Assembly (NCBI GenBank): GCA_932294295.1
Contig: OW028580.1
Coordinates: 14,015,102-14,079,101, forward strand
Source: Alitta virens
Taxonomy: Eukaryota > Annelida > Polychaeta > Phyllodocida > Nereididae
DNA: 64,000 nucleotides
Reading direction: 5' to 3'
The translations under genes and the position numbers were made by a program. This document shows positions 48,101-62,663 of this stretch, piece after piece (the stretch's first letter is position 1; every line of letters begins with the position of its first letter). A model generated the notes under the pieces. It was not told the DNA's origin. It saw only the letters and a list, made by a program, of their open reading frames with translations, and ran no database searches.

Positions 48101-51100
48101 GCATTCCGTAGCCATGTGCATCTTCGCTTCATGTTAGCAGCCAACTTTTTCTTCTGCTCCTCTTTCTGATGTGCCCTCAGATCCTTTTTGGCCATCTTCA
48201 CAGCTTGCCGTGCAGCTGTCAGTTGACTGCTTTGATTGCCCAATACATTTGTAGCACGTTCATGCCGGGCATCCTCTATACATATATACATACCTGCGGC
48301 AGCAACGTAACCAATGTAATACGACTAGATACACTATGTACAACTTCTTCAAAACCATGGACGCACCGTAGCTAGCTGGGCCGGGGTCAACAAGGTATGA
48401 ATAGGTATGAATGAATGAACCTGCAATATGAAATTTGTATTTTGTCAATTCTTGGGTTTTTTCCATGTTTGGTAGGCATGCTCAGATTTCACATGCTGGG
48501 CTTGCAGAGATCCGCTATTGTAGTGGCTCTGTCTCTGAGACTGTCTACGGTTTTTATTTGCAGCATGCATTTTAGCATTCCGTAGCCATGTGCGTCTTCG
48601 CTTCATGTTAGCAGCCAACTTTTTCTTCTGCTCCTCTTTCTGATGTGCCCTCAGATCCTTTTTGGCCGTCTTCACAGCTTGCCGTGCAGCTGTCAGTTGA
48701 CTGCTTTGATTGCCCAATACATTTGAAGCCCATTCATGCTGGGCATCCTCTATACATATATACATACCTGCGGCAGCAACGTAACCAATGTAATACGACT
48801 AGATACACTATGTAAAACTTCTTCAAAACCATGGATGCACCGTAGCTAGCTGGGCCGGGGTCAACAAGGTATGAATAGGTATGAATGAATGAACCTGCAA
48901 TATGAAATTTGTATTATGTCAATTCTTGGGTTTTTCCATGTTTGGTAGGCATGCTCAGATTTCACATGCTGGGCTTGCAGAGATCCGCTATTGTAGTGGC
49001 TCTGTCTCTGAGACTGTCTACGGTTTTTATTTGCAGCATGCATTTTAGCATTCCGTAGCCATGTGCGTCTTCGCTTCATGTTAGCAGCCAACTTTTTCTT
49101 CTGCTCCTCTTTCTGATGTGCCCTCAGATCCTTTTTGGCCGTCTTCACAGCTTGCCGTGCAGCTGTCAGTTGACTGCTTTGATTGCCCAATACATTTGTA
49201 GCACATTCATGCCGGGCATCCTCTATACATATATACATACCTGCGGCAGCAACGTAACCAATGTAATACGACTAGATACACTATGTAAAACTTCTTCAAA
49301 ACCATGGACGCACCGTAGCTAGCTGGGCCGGGGTCAACAAGGTATGAATAGGTATGAATGAATGAACCTGCAATATGAAATTTGTATAATGTCAATTCTT
49401 GGGTTTTTTCCATGTTTGGTAGGCATGCTTAGATTTCACATGCTGGGCTTGCAGAGATCCACTATTGTAGTGGCTCTGTCTCTGAGACTGTCTACGGTTT
49501 TTATTTGCAGCATGCATTTTAGCATTCCGTAGCCATGTGCATCTTCGCTTCATGTTAGCAGCCAACTTTTTCTTCTGCTCCTCTTTCTGATGTGCCCTCA
49601 GATCCTTTTTGGCCATCTTCACAGCTTGCCGTGCAGCTGTCAGTTGACTGCTTTGATTGCCCAATACATTTGTAGCACGTTCATGCCGGGCATCCTCTAT
49701 ACATATATACATACCTGCGGCAGCAACGTAACCAATGTAATACGACTAGATACACTATGTACAACTTCTTCAAAACCATGGACGCACCGTAGCTAGCTGG
49801 GCCGGGGTCAACAAGGTATGAATAGGTATGAATGAATGAACCTGCAATATGAAATTTGTATTTTGTCAATTCTTGGGTTTTTTCCATGTTTGGTAGGCAT
49901 GCTCAGATTTCACATGCTGGGCTTGCAGAGATCCGCTATTGTAGTGGCTCTGTCTCTGAGACTGTCTACGGTTTTTATTTGCAGCATGCATTTTAGCATT
50001 CCGTAGCCATGTGCGTCTTCGCTTCATGTTAGCAGCCAACTTTTTCTTCTGCTCCTCTTTCTGATGTGCCCTCAGATCCTTTTTGGCCGTCTTCACAGCT
50101 TGCCGTGCAGCTGTCAGTTGACTGCTTTGATTGCCCAATACATTTGTAGCACATTCATGCCGGGCATCCTCTATACATATATACATACCTGCGGCAGCAA
50201 CCTAACCAATGTAATACGACTAGATACACTATGTACAACTTCTTCAAAACCATGGACGCACCGTAGCTAGCTGGGCCGGGGTCAACAAGGTATGAATAGG
50301 TATGAATGAATGAACCTGCAATATGAAATTTGTATTATGTCAATTCTTGGGTTTTTTCCATGTTTGGTAGGCATGCTCAGATTTCACATGCTGGGCTTGC
50401 AGAGATCCGCTATTGTAGTGGCTCTGTCTCTGAGACTGTTTACGGTTTTTATTTGCAGCATGCATTTTAGCATTCCGTAGCCATGTGCGTCTTCGCTTCA
50501 TGTTAGCAGCCAACTTTTTCTTCTGCTCCTCTTTCTGATGTGCCCTCAGATCCTTTTTGGCCGTCTTCACAGCTTGCCGTGCAGCTGTCAGTTGATTGCT
50601 TTGATTGCCCAATACATTTGTAGCACGTTCATGCCGGGCATCCTCTATACATATATACATACCTGCGGCAGCAACGTAACCAATGTAATACGACTAGATA
50701 CACTATGTACAACGTCTTCAAAACCATGGACGCACCGTAGCTAGCTGGGCCGGGGTCAACAAGGTATGAATAGGTATGAATGAATGAACCTGCAATATGA
50801 AATTTGTATTATGTCAATTCTTGGGTTTTTTCCATATTTGGTAGGCATGCTCAGATTTCACAAGCTGGGCTTGCAGAGATCCGCTATTGTAGTGGCTCTG
50901 TCTCTGAGACTGTCTACGGTTTTTATTTGCAGCATGCATTTTAGCATTCCGTAGCCATGTGCGTCTTCGCTTCATGTTAGCAGCCAACTTTTTCTTCTGC
51001 TCCTCTTTCTGATGTGCCCTCAGATCCTTTTTGGCCATCTTCACAGCTTGCCGTGCAGCTGTCAGTTGACTGCTTTGATTGCCCAATACATTTGTAGCAC

Positions 51101-53657
51101 GTTCATGCCGGGCATCCTCTATACATATATACATACCTGCGGCAGCAACGTAACCAATGTAATACGACTAGATACACTATGTACAACTTCTTCAAAACGA
51201 TGGACGCACCATAGCTAGCTGGGCCGGGGTCAACAAGGTATGAATAGGTATGAATGAATGAACCCGCAATATGAAATTTGTATTATGTCAATTCTTGGGT
51301 TTTTTCCATGTTTGGTAGGCATGCTCAGATTTCACATGCTGGGCTTGCAGAGATCCGCTATTGTAGTGGCTCTGTCTCTGAGACTGTCTACGGTTTTTAT
51401 TTGCAGCATGCATTTTAGCATTCCGTAGCCATGTGCGTCTTCGCTTCATGTTTGCAGCCAACTTTTTCTTCTGCTCCTCTTTCTGATGTGCCCTCAGATC
51501 CTTTTTGGCCATCTTCACAGCTTGCCGTGCAGCTGTCAGTTGACTGCTTTGATTGCCCAATACATTTGTAGCACGTTCATGCCGGGCATCCTCTATACAT
51601 ATATACATACCTGCGGCAGCAACGTAACCAATGTAATACGACTAGATACACTATGTACAACTTTTTCAAAACCATGGACGCACCGTAGCTAGCTGGGCCG
51701 GGGTCAACAAGGTATGAATAAGTATGAATGAATGAACCTGCAATATGAAATTTGTATTATGTCAATTCTTGGGTTTTTTCCATGTTTGGTAGGCATGCTC
51801 AGATTTCACAAGCTGGGCTTGCAGAGATCCGTTATTGTAGTGGCTCTGTCTCTGAGACTGTCTACGGTTTTTATTTGCAGCATGCATTTTAGCATTCCGT
51901 AGCCATGTGTGTCTTCGCTTCATGTTAGCAGCCAACTTTTTCTTCTGCTCCTCTTTCTGATGTGCCCTCAGATCCTTTTTGGCCGTCTTCACAGCATGCC
52001 GTGCAGCTGTCAGTTGACTGCTTTGATTGCCCAATACATTTGTAGCACGTTCATGCCGGGCATCCTCTATACATATATACATACCTGCGGCAGCAACGTA
52101 ACCAATGTAATACGACCAGATACACTATGTACAACTTCTTCACAACCATGGATGCACCGTAGCTAGCTGGGCCGGGGTCAACAAGGTATGAATAGGTATG
52201 AATGAATGAACCTGCAATATGAAATTTGTATTATGTCAATTCTTGGGTTTTTTCCATGTTTGGTAGGCATGCTCAGATTTCACATGCTGGGCTTGCAGAG
52301 ATCCGCTATTGTAGTGGCTCTGTCTCTGAGACTGTCTACGGTTTTTATTTGCAGCATGCATTTTAGCATTCCGTAGCCATGTGCGTCTTCGCTTCATGTT
52401 AGCAGCCAACTTTTTCTTCTGCTCCTCTTTCTGATGTGCCCTCAGATCCTTTTTGGCCGTCTTCACAGCTTGCCGTGCAGCTGTCAGTTGACTGCTTTGA
52501 TTGCCCAATACATTTGTAGCACATTCATGCCGGGCATCCTCTATACATATATACATACCTGCGGCAGCAACGTAACCAATGTAATACGACTAGATACACT
52601 ATGTAAAACTTCTTCAAAACCATGGACGCACCGTAGCTAGCTGGGCCGGGGTCAACAAGGTATGAATAGGTATGAATGAATGAACCTGCAATATGAAATT
52701 TGTATTATGTCAATTCTTGGGTTTTTTCCATGTTTGGTAGGCATGCTTAGATTTCACATGCTGGGCTTGCAGAGATCCACTATTGTAGTGGCTCTGTCTC
52801 TGAGACTGTCTACGGTTTTTATTTGCAGCATGCATTTTAGCATTCCGTAGCCATGTGCATCTTCGCTTCATGTTAGCAGCCAACTTTTTCTTCTGCTCCT
52901 CTTTCTGATGTGCCCTCAGATCCTTTTTGGCCATCTTCACAGCTTGCCGTGCAGCTGTCAGTTGACTGCTTTGATTGCCCAATACATTTGTAGCACGTTC
53001 ATGCCGGGCATCCTCTATACATATATACATACCTGCGGCAGCAACGTAACCAATGTAATACGACTAGATACACTATGTACAACTTCTTCAAAACCATGGA
53101 CGCACCGTAGCTAGCTGGGCCGGGGTCAACAGGGTATGAATAGGTATGAATGAATGAACCTGCAATATGAAATTTGTATTTTGTCAATTCTTGGGTTTTT
53201 TCCATGTTTGGTAGGCATGCTCAGATTTCACATGCTGGGCTTGCAGAGATCCGCTATTGTAGTGGCTCTGTCTCTGAGACTGTCTACGGTTTTTATTTGC
53301 AGCATGCATTTTAGCATTCCGTAGCCATGTGCGTCTTCGCTTCATGTTAGCAGCCAACTTTTTCTTCTGCTCCTCTTTCTGATGTGCCCTCAGATCCTTT
53401 TTGGTCGTCTTCACAGCTTGCCTTGCAGCTGTCAGTTGACTGCTTTGATTGCCCAATACATTTGTAGCACATTCATGCCGGGCATCCTCTATACATATAT
53501 ACATACCTGCGGCAGCAACGTAACCAATGTAATACGACTAGATACACTATGTACAACTTCTTCAAAACCATGGACGCACCGTAGCTAGCTGGGCCGGGGT
53601 CAACAAGGTATGAATAGGTATGAATGAATGAACCTGCAATATGAAATTTGTATTTTG

Positions 53658-56600
53658 TCAATTCTTGGGTTTTTTCCATATTTGGTAGGCATGCTCAGAT
53701 TTCACAAGCTGGGCTTGCAGAGATCCGCTATTGTAGTGGCTCTGTCTCTGAGACTGTCTACGGTTTTTATTTGCAGCATGCATTTTAGCATTCCGTAGCC
53801 ATGTGCGTCTTCGCTTCATGTTAGCAGCCAACTTTTTCTTCTGCTCCTCTTTCTGATGTGCCCTCAGATCCTTTTTGGCCATCTTCACAGCTTGCCGTGC
53901 AGCTGTCAGTTGACTGCTTTGATTGCCCAATACATTTGTAGCACGTTCATGCCGGGCATCCTCTATACATATATACATACCTGCGGCAGCAACGTAACCA
54001 ATGTAATACGACTAGATACACTATGTACAACTTCTTCAAAACGATGGACGCACCATAGCTAGCTGGGCCGGGGTCAACAAGGTATGAATAGGTATGAATG
54101 AATGAACCTGCAATATGAAATTTGTATTATGTCAATTCTTGGGTTTTTTCCATGTTTGGTAGGCATGCTCAGATTTCACATGCTGGGCTTGCAGAGATCC
54201 GCTATTGTAGTGGCTCTGTCTCTGAGACTGTCTACGGTTTTTATTTGCAGCATGCATTTTAGCATTCCGTAGCCATGTGCGTCTTCGCTTCATGTTTGCA
54301 GCCAAGTTTTTCTTCTGCTCCTCTTTCTGATGTGCCCTCAGATCATTTTTGGCCATCTTCACAGCTTGCCGTGCAGCTGTCAGTTGACTGCTTTGATTGC
54401 CCAATACATTTGTAGCACGTTCATGCCGGGCATCCTCTATACATATATACATACCTGCGGCAGCAACGTAACCAATGTAATACGACTAGATACACTATGT
54501 ACAACTTCTTCAAAACCATGGACGCACCGTAGCTAGCTGGGCCGGGGTCAACAAGGTATGAATAAGTATGAATGAATGAACCTGCAATATGAAATTTGTA
54601 TTATGTCAATTCTTGGGTTTTTTCCATGTTTGGTAGGCATGCTCAGATTTCACAAGCTGGGCTTGCAGAGATCTGCTATTGTAGTGGCTCTGTCTCTGAG
54701 ACTGTCTACGGTTTTTATTTGCAGCATGCATTTTAGCATTCCGTAGCCATGTGCGTCTTCGCTTCATGTTAGCAGCCAACTTTTTCTTCTGCTCCTCTTT
54801 CTGATGTGCCCTCAGATCCTTTTTGGCCGTCTTCACAGCATGCCGTGCAGCTGTCAGTTGACTGCTTTGATTGCCCAATACATTTGTAGCACGTTCATGC
54901 CGGGCATCCTCTATACATATATACATACCTGCGGCAGCAACGTAACCAATGTAATACGACCAGATACACTATGTACAACTTCTTCAAAACCATGGATGCA
55001 CCGTAGCTAGCTGGGCCGGGGTCAACAAGGTATGAATAGGTTTGAATGAATGAACCTGCAATATGAAATTTGTATTATGTCAATTCTTGGGTTTTTTCCA
55101 TGTTTGGTAGGCATGCTCAGATTTCACATGCTGGGCTTGCAGAGATCCGCTATTGTAGTGGCTCTGTCTCTGAGACTGTCTACGGTTTTTATTTGCAGCA
55201 TGCATTTTAGCATTCCGTAGCCATGTGCGTCTTCGCTTCATGTTAGCAGCCAACTTTTTCTTCTGCTCCTCTTTCTGATGTGCCCTCAGATCCTTTTTGG
55301 CCGTCTTCACAGCTTGCCGTGCAGCTGTCAGTTGACTGCTTTGATTGCCCAATACATTTGTAGCACGTTCATGCCGGGCATCCTCTATACATATATACAT
55401 ACCTGCGGCAGCAACGTAACCAATGTAATACGACTAGATACACTATGTACAACTTCTTCAAAACCATGGACGCACCGTAGCTAGCTGGGCCGGGGTCAAC
55501 AAGGTATGAATAGGTATGAATGAATGAACCTGCAATATGAAATTTGTATTTTGTCAATTCTTGGGTTTTTTCCATGTTTGGTAGGCATGCTCAGATTTCA
55601 CATGCTGGGCTTGCAGAGATCCGCTATTGTAGTGGCTCTGTCTCTGAGACTGTCTACGGTTTTTATTTGCAGCATGCATTTTAGCATTCCGTAGCCATGT
55701 GCGTCTTCGCTTCATGTTAGCAGCCAACTTTTTCTTCTGCTCCTCTTTCTGATGTGCCCTCAGATCCTTTTTGGTCGTCTTCACAGCTTGCCGTGCAGCT
55801 GTCAGTTGACTGCTTTGATTGCCCAATACATTTGTAGCACATTCATGCCGGGCATCCTCTATACATATATACATACCTGCGGCAGCAACGTAACCAATGT
55901 AATACGACTAGATACACTATGTACAACTTCTTCAAAACCATGGACGCACCGTAGCTAGCTGGGCCGGGGTCAACAAGGTATGAATAGGTATGAATGAATG
56001 AACCTGCAATATGGAATTTGTATTTTGTCAATTCTTGGGTTTTTTCCATGTTTGGTAGGCATGCTCAGATTTCACATGCTGGGCTTGCAGAGATCCGCTA
56101 TTGTAGTGGCTCTGTCTCTGAGACTGTCTACGGTTTTTATTTGCAGCATGCATTTTAGCATTCCGTAGCCATGTGCGTCTTCGCTTCATGTTAGCAGCCA
56201 ACTTTTTCTTCTGCTCCTCTTTCTGATGTGCCCTCAGATCCTTTTTGGCCGTCTTCACAGCTTGCCGTGCAGCTGTCAGTTGACTGCTTTGATTGCCCAA
56301 TACATTTGTAGCACATTCATGCCGGGCATCCTCTATACATATATACATACCTGCGGCAGCAACGTAACCAATGTAATACGACTAGATACACTATGTAAAA
56401 CTTCTTCAAAACCATGGACGCACCGTAGCTAGCTGGGCCGGGGTCAACAAGGTATGAATAGGTATGAATGAATGAACCTGCAATAGGAAATTTGTATAAT
56501 GTCAATTCTTGGGTTTTTTCCATGTTTGGTAGGCATGCTCAGATTTCACATGCTGGGCTTGCAGAGATCCGCTATTGTAGTGGCTCTGTCTCTGAGACTG

Positions 56601-59600
56601 TCTACGGTTTTTATTTGCAGCATGCATTTTAGCATTCCGTAGCCATGTGCGTCTTCGCTTCATGTTTGCAGCCAACTTTTTCTTCTGCTCCTCTTTCTGA
56701 TGTGCCCTCAGATCCTTTTTGGCCGTCTTCACAGCTTGCCGTGCAGCTGTCAGTTGATTGCTTTGATTGCCCAATACATTTGTAGCACGTTCATGCCGGG
56801 CATCCTCTATACATATATACATACCTGCGGCAGCAACGTAACCAATGTAATACGACTAGATACACTATGTACAACTTCTTCAAAACCATGGACGCACCGT
56901 AGCTAGCTGGGCCGGGGTCAACAAGGTATGAATAGGTATGAATGAATGAACCTGCAATATGAAATTTGTATTATGTCAATTCTTGGGTTTTTTCCATATT
57001 TGGTAGGCATGCTCAGATTTCACAAGCTGGGCTTGCAGAGATCCGCTATTGTAGTGGCTCTGTCTCTGAGACTGTCTACGGTTTTTATTTGCAGCATGCA
57101 TTTTAGCATTCCGTAGCCATGTGCGTCTTCGCTTCATGTTAGCAGCCAACTTTTTCTTCTGCTCCTCTTTCTGATGTGCCCTCAGATCCTTTTTGGCCAT
57201 CTTCACAGCTTGCCGTGCAGCTGTCAGTTGACTGCTTTGATTGCCCAATACATTTGTAGCACGTTCATGCCGGGCATCCTCTATACATATATACATACCT
57301 GCGGCAGCAACGTAACCAATGTAATACGACTAGATACACTATGTACAACTTCTTCAAAACGATGGACGCACCATAGCTAGCTGGGCCGGGGTCAACAAGG
57401 TATGAATAGGTATGAATGAATGAACCTGCAATATGAAATTTGTATTATGTCAATTCTTGGGTTTTTTCCATGTTTGGTAGGCATGCTCAGATTTCACATG
57501 CTGGGCTTGCAGAGATCCGCTATTGTAGTGGCTCTGTCTCTGAGACTGTCTACGGTTTTTATTTGCAGCATGCATTTTAGCATTCCGTAGCCATGTGCGT
57601 CTTCGCTTCATGTTTGCAGCCAAGTTTTTCTTCTGCTCCTCTTTCTGATGTGCCCTCAGATCATTTTTGGCCATCTTCACAGCTTGCCGTGCAGCTGTCA
57701 GTTGACTGCTTTGATTGCCCAATACATTTGTAGCACGTTCATGCCGGGCATCCTCTATACATATATACATACCTGCGGCAGCAACGTAACCAATGTAATA
57801 CGACTAGATACACTATGTACAACTTCTTCAAAACCATGGACGCACCGTAGCTAGCTGGGCCGGGGTCAACAAGGTATGAATAAGTATGAATGAATGAACC
57901 TGCAATATGAAATTTGTATTATGTCAATTCTTGGGTTTTTTCCATGTTTGGTAGGCATGCTCAGATTTCACAAGCTGGGCTTGCAGAGATCTGCTATTGT
58001 AGTGGCTCTGTCTCTGAGACTGTCTACGGTTTTTATTTGCAGCATGCATTTTAGCATTCCGTAGCCATGTGCGTCTTCGCTTCATGTTAGCAGCCAACTT
58101 TTTCTTCTGCTCCTCTTTCTGATGTGCCCTCAGATCCTTTTTGGCCGTCTTCACAGCATGCCGTGCAGCTGTCAGTTGACTGCTTTGATTGCCCAATACA
58201 TTTGTAGCACGTTCATGCCGGGCATCCTCTATACATATATACATACCTGCGGCAGCAACGTAACCAATGTAATACGACCAGATACACTATGTACAACTTC
58301 TTCAAAACCATGGATGCACCGTAGCTAGCTGGGCCGGGGTCAACAAGGTATGAATAGGTATGAATGAATGAACCTGCAATATGAAATTTGTATTATGTCA
58401 ATTCTTGGGTTTTTTCCATGTTTGGTAGGCATGCTCAGATTTCACATGCTGGGCTTGCAGAGATCCGCTATTGTAGTGGCTCTGTCTCTGAGACTGTCTA
58501 CGGTTTTTATTTGCAGCATGCATTTTAGCATTCCGTAGCCATGTGCGTCTTCGCTTCATGTTAGCAGCCAACTTTTTCTTCTGCTCCTCTTTCTGATGTG
58601 CCCTCAGATCCTTTTTGGCCGTCTTCACAGCTTGCCGTGCAGCTGTCAGTTGACTGCTTTGATTGCCCAATACATTTGTAGCACGTTCATGCCGGGCATC
58701 CTCTATACATATATACATACCTGCGGCAGCAACGTAACCAATGTAATACGACTAGATACACTATGTACAACTTCTTCAAAACCATGGACGCACCGTAGCT
58801 AGCTGGGCCGGGGTCAACAAGGTATGAATAGGTATGAATGAATGAACCTGCAATATGAAATTTGTATTTTGTCAATTCTTGGGTTTTTTCCATGTTTGGT
58901 AGGCATGCTCAGATTTCACATGCTGGGCTTGCAGAGATCCGCTATTGTAGTGGCTCTGTCTCTGAGACTGTCTACGGTTTTTATTTGCAGCATGCATTTT
59001 AGCATTCCGTAGCCATGTGCGTCTTCGCTTCATGTTAGCAGCCAACTTTTTCTTCTGCTCCTCTTTCTGATGTGCCCTCAGATCCTTTTTGGTCGTCTTC
59101 ACAGCTTGCCGTGCAGCTGTCAGTTGACTGCTTTGATTGCCCAATACATTTGTAGCACATTCATGCCGGGCATCCTCTATACATATATACATACCTGCGG
59201 CAGCAACGTAACCAATGTAATACGACTAGATACACTATGTACAACTTCTTCAAAACCATGGACGCACCGTAGCTAGCTGGGCCGGGGTCAACAAGGTATG
59301 AATAGGTATGAATGAATGAACCTGCAATATGGAATTTGTATTTTGTCAATTCTTGGGTTTTTTCCATGTTTGGTAGGCATGCTCAGATTTCACATGCTGG
59401 GCTTGCAGAGATCCGCTATTGTAGTGGCTCTGTCTCTGAGACTGTCTACGGTTTTTATTTGCAGCATGCATTTTAGCATTCCGTAGCCATGTGCGTCTTC
59501 GCTTCATGTTTGCAGCCAAGTTTTTCTTCTGCTCCTCTTTCTGATGTGCCCTCAGATCATTTTTGGCCATCTTCACAGCTTGCCGTGCAGCTGTCAGTTG

Positions 59601-62600
59601 ACTGCTTTGATTGCCCAATACATTTGTAGCACGTTCATGCCGGGCATCCTCTATACATATATACATACCTGCGGCAGCAACGTAACCAATGTAATACGAC
59701 TAGATACACTATGTACAACTTCTTCAAAACCATGGACGCACCGTAGCTAGCTGGGCCGGGGTCAACAAGGTATGAATAAGTATGAATGAATGAACCTGCA
59801 ATATGAAATTTGTATTATGTCAATTCTTGGGTTTTTTCCATGTTTGGTAGGCATGCTCAGATTTCACAAGCTGGGCTTGCAGAGATCTGCTATTGTAGTG
59901 GCTCTGTCTCTGAGACTGTCTACGGTTTTTATTTGCAGCATGCATTTTAGCATTCCGTAGCCATGTGCGTCTTCGCTTCATGTTAGCAGCCAACTTTTTC
60001 TTCTGCTCCTCTTTCTGATGTGCCCTCAGATCCTTTTTGGCCGTCTTCACAGCATGCCGTGCAGCTGTCAGTTGACTGCTTTGATTGCCCAATACATTTG
60101 TAGCACGTTCATGCCGGGCATCCTCTATACATATATACATACCTGCGGCAGCAACGTAACCAATGTAATACGACCAGATACACTATGTACAACTTCTTCA
60201 AAACCATGGATGCACCGTAGCTAGCTGGGCCGGGGTCAACAAGGTATGAATAGGTATGAATGAATGAACCTGCAATATGAAATTTGTATTATGTCAATTC
60301 TTGGGTTTTTTCCATGTTTGGTAGGCATGCTCAGATTTCACATGCTGGGCTTGCAGAGATCCGCTATTGTAGTGGCTCTGTCTCTGAGACTGTCTACGGT
60401 TTTTATTTGCAGCATGCATTTTAGCATTCCGTAGCCATGTGCGTCTTCGCTTCATGTTAGCAGCCAACTTTTTCTTCTGCTCCTCTTTCTGATGTGCCCT
60501 CAGATCCTTTTTGGCCGTCTTCACAGCTTGCCGTGCAGCTGTCAGTTGACTGCTTTGATTGCCCAATACATTTGTAGCACGTTCATGCCGGGCATCCTCT
60601 ATACATATATACATACCTGCGGCAGCAACGTAACCAATGTAATACGACTAGATACACTATGTACAACTTCTTCAAAACCATGGACGCACCGTAGCTAGCT
60701 GGGCCGGGGTCAACAAGGTATGAATAGGTATGAATGAATGAACCTGCAATATGAAATTTGTATTTTGTCAATTCTTGGGTTTTTTCCATGTTTGGTAGGC
60801 ATGCTCAGATTTCACATGCTGGGCTTGCAGAGATCCGCTATTGTAGTGGCTCTGTCTCTGAGACTGTCTACGGTTTTTATTTGCAGCATGCATTTTAGCA
60901 TTCCGTAGCCATGTGCGTCTTCGCTTCATGTTAGCAGCCAACTTTTTCTTCTGCTCCTCTTTCTGATGTGCCCTCAGATCCTTTTTGGTCGTCTTCACAG
61001 CTTGCCGTGCAGCTGTCAGTTGACTGCTTTGATTGCCCAATACATTTGTAGCACATTCATGCCGGGCATCCTCTATACATATATACATACCTGCGGCAGC
61101 AACGTAACCAATGTAATACGACTAGATACACTATGTACAACTTCTTCAAAACCATGGACGCACCGTAGCTAGCTGGGCCGGGGTCAACAAGGTATGAATA
61201 GGTATGAATGAATGAACCTGCAATATGGAATTTGTATTTTGTCAATTCTTGGGTTTTTTCCATGTTTGGTAGGCATGCTCAGATTTCACATGCTGGGCTT
61301 GCAGAGATCCGCTATTGTAGTGGCTCTGTCTCTGAGACTGTCTACGGTTTTTATTTGCAGCATGCATTTTAGCATTCCGTAGCCATGTGCGTCTTCGCTT
61401 CATGTTAGCAGCCAACTTTTTCTTCTGCTCCTCTTTCTGATGTGCCCTCAGATCCTTTTTGGCCGTCTTCACAGCTTGCCGTGCAGCTGTCAGTTGACTG
61501 CTTTGATTGCCCAATACATTTGTAGCACATTCATGCCGGGCATCCTCTATACATATATACATACCTGCGGCAGCAACGTAACCAATGTAATACGACTAGA
61601 TACACTATGTAAAACTTCTTCAAAACCATGGACGCACCGTAGCTAGCTGGGCCGGGGTCAACAAGGTATGAATAGGTATGAATGAATGAACCTGCAATAG
61701 GAAATTTGTATAATGTCAATTCTTGGGTTTTTTCCATGTTTGGTAGGCATGCTCAGATTTCACATGCTGGGCTTGCAGAGATCCGCTATTGTAGTGGCTC
61801 TGTCTCTGAGACTGTCTACGGTTTTTATTTGCAGCATGCATTTTAGCATTCCGTAGCCATGTGCGTCTTCGCTTCATGTTTGCAGCCAACTTTTTCTTCT
61901 GCTCCTCTTTCTGATGTGCCCTCAGATCCTTTTTGGCCGTCTTCACAGCTTGCCGTGCAGCTGTCAGTTGATTGCTTTGATTGCCCAATACATTTGTAGC
62001 ACGTTCATGCCGGGCATCCTCTATACATATATACATACCTGCGGCAGCAACGTAACCAATGTTATACGACTAGATACACTATGTACAACTTCTTCAAAAC
62101 CATGGACGGACCGTAGCTAGCTGGGCCGGGGTCAACAAGGTATGAATAGGTATGAATGAATTAACCTGCAATATGAAATTTGTATTATGTCAATTCTTGG
62201 GTTTTTTCCATATTTGGTAGGCATGCTCAGATTTCACAAGCTGGGCTTGCAGAGATCCGCTATTGTAGTGGCTCTGTCTCTGAGACTGTCTACGGTTTTT
62301 ATTTGCAGCATGCATTTTAGCATTCCGTAGCCATGTGCGTCTTCGCTTCATGTTAGCAGCCAACTTTTTCTTCTGCTCCTCTTTCTGATGTGCCCTCAGA
62401 TCCTTTTTGGCCATCTTCACAGCTTGCCGTGCAGCTGTCAGTTGACTGCTTTGATTGCCCAATAAATTTGTAGCACGTTCATGCCGGGCATCCTCTATAC
62501 ATATATACATACCTGCGGCAGCAATGTAACCAATGTAATACGACTAGATACACTATGTACAACTTCTTCAAAACGATGGACGCACCATAGCTAGCTGGGC

Positions 62601-62663
62601 CGGGGTCAACAAGGTATGAATAGGTATGAATGAATGAACCTGCAATATGAAATTTGTATTATG
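53658..62663. repeat. Seven-monomer higher-order repeat, 3318 bp, with a three-monomer deletion in one copy
   Basis: Read by the variant each monomer gives the - strand frame, the order is: QIWKK, KKNLAAN, NSRSL, standard, VKTTKK, CATN, SNQL. A full set spans 53658-56975. The next (56976-59345) stops after VKTTKK. The next (59346-62189) begins at KKNLAAN and completes the set, and QIWKK follows at 62190. CATN, SNQL and QIWKK are thus missing once, consistent with unequal exchange. Confidence 0.85.
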
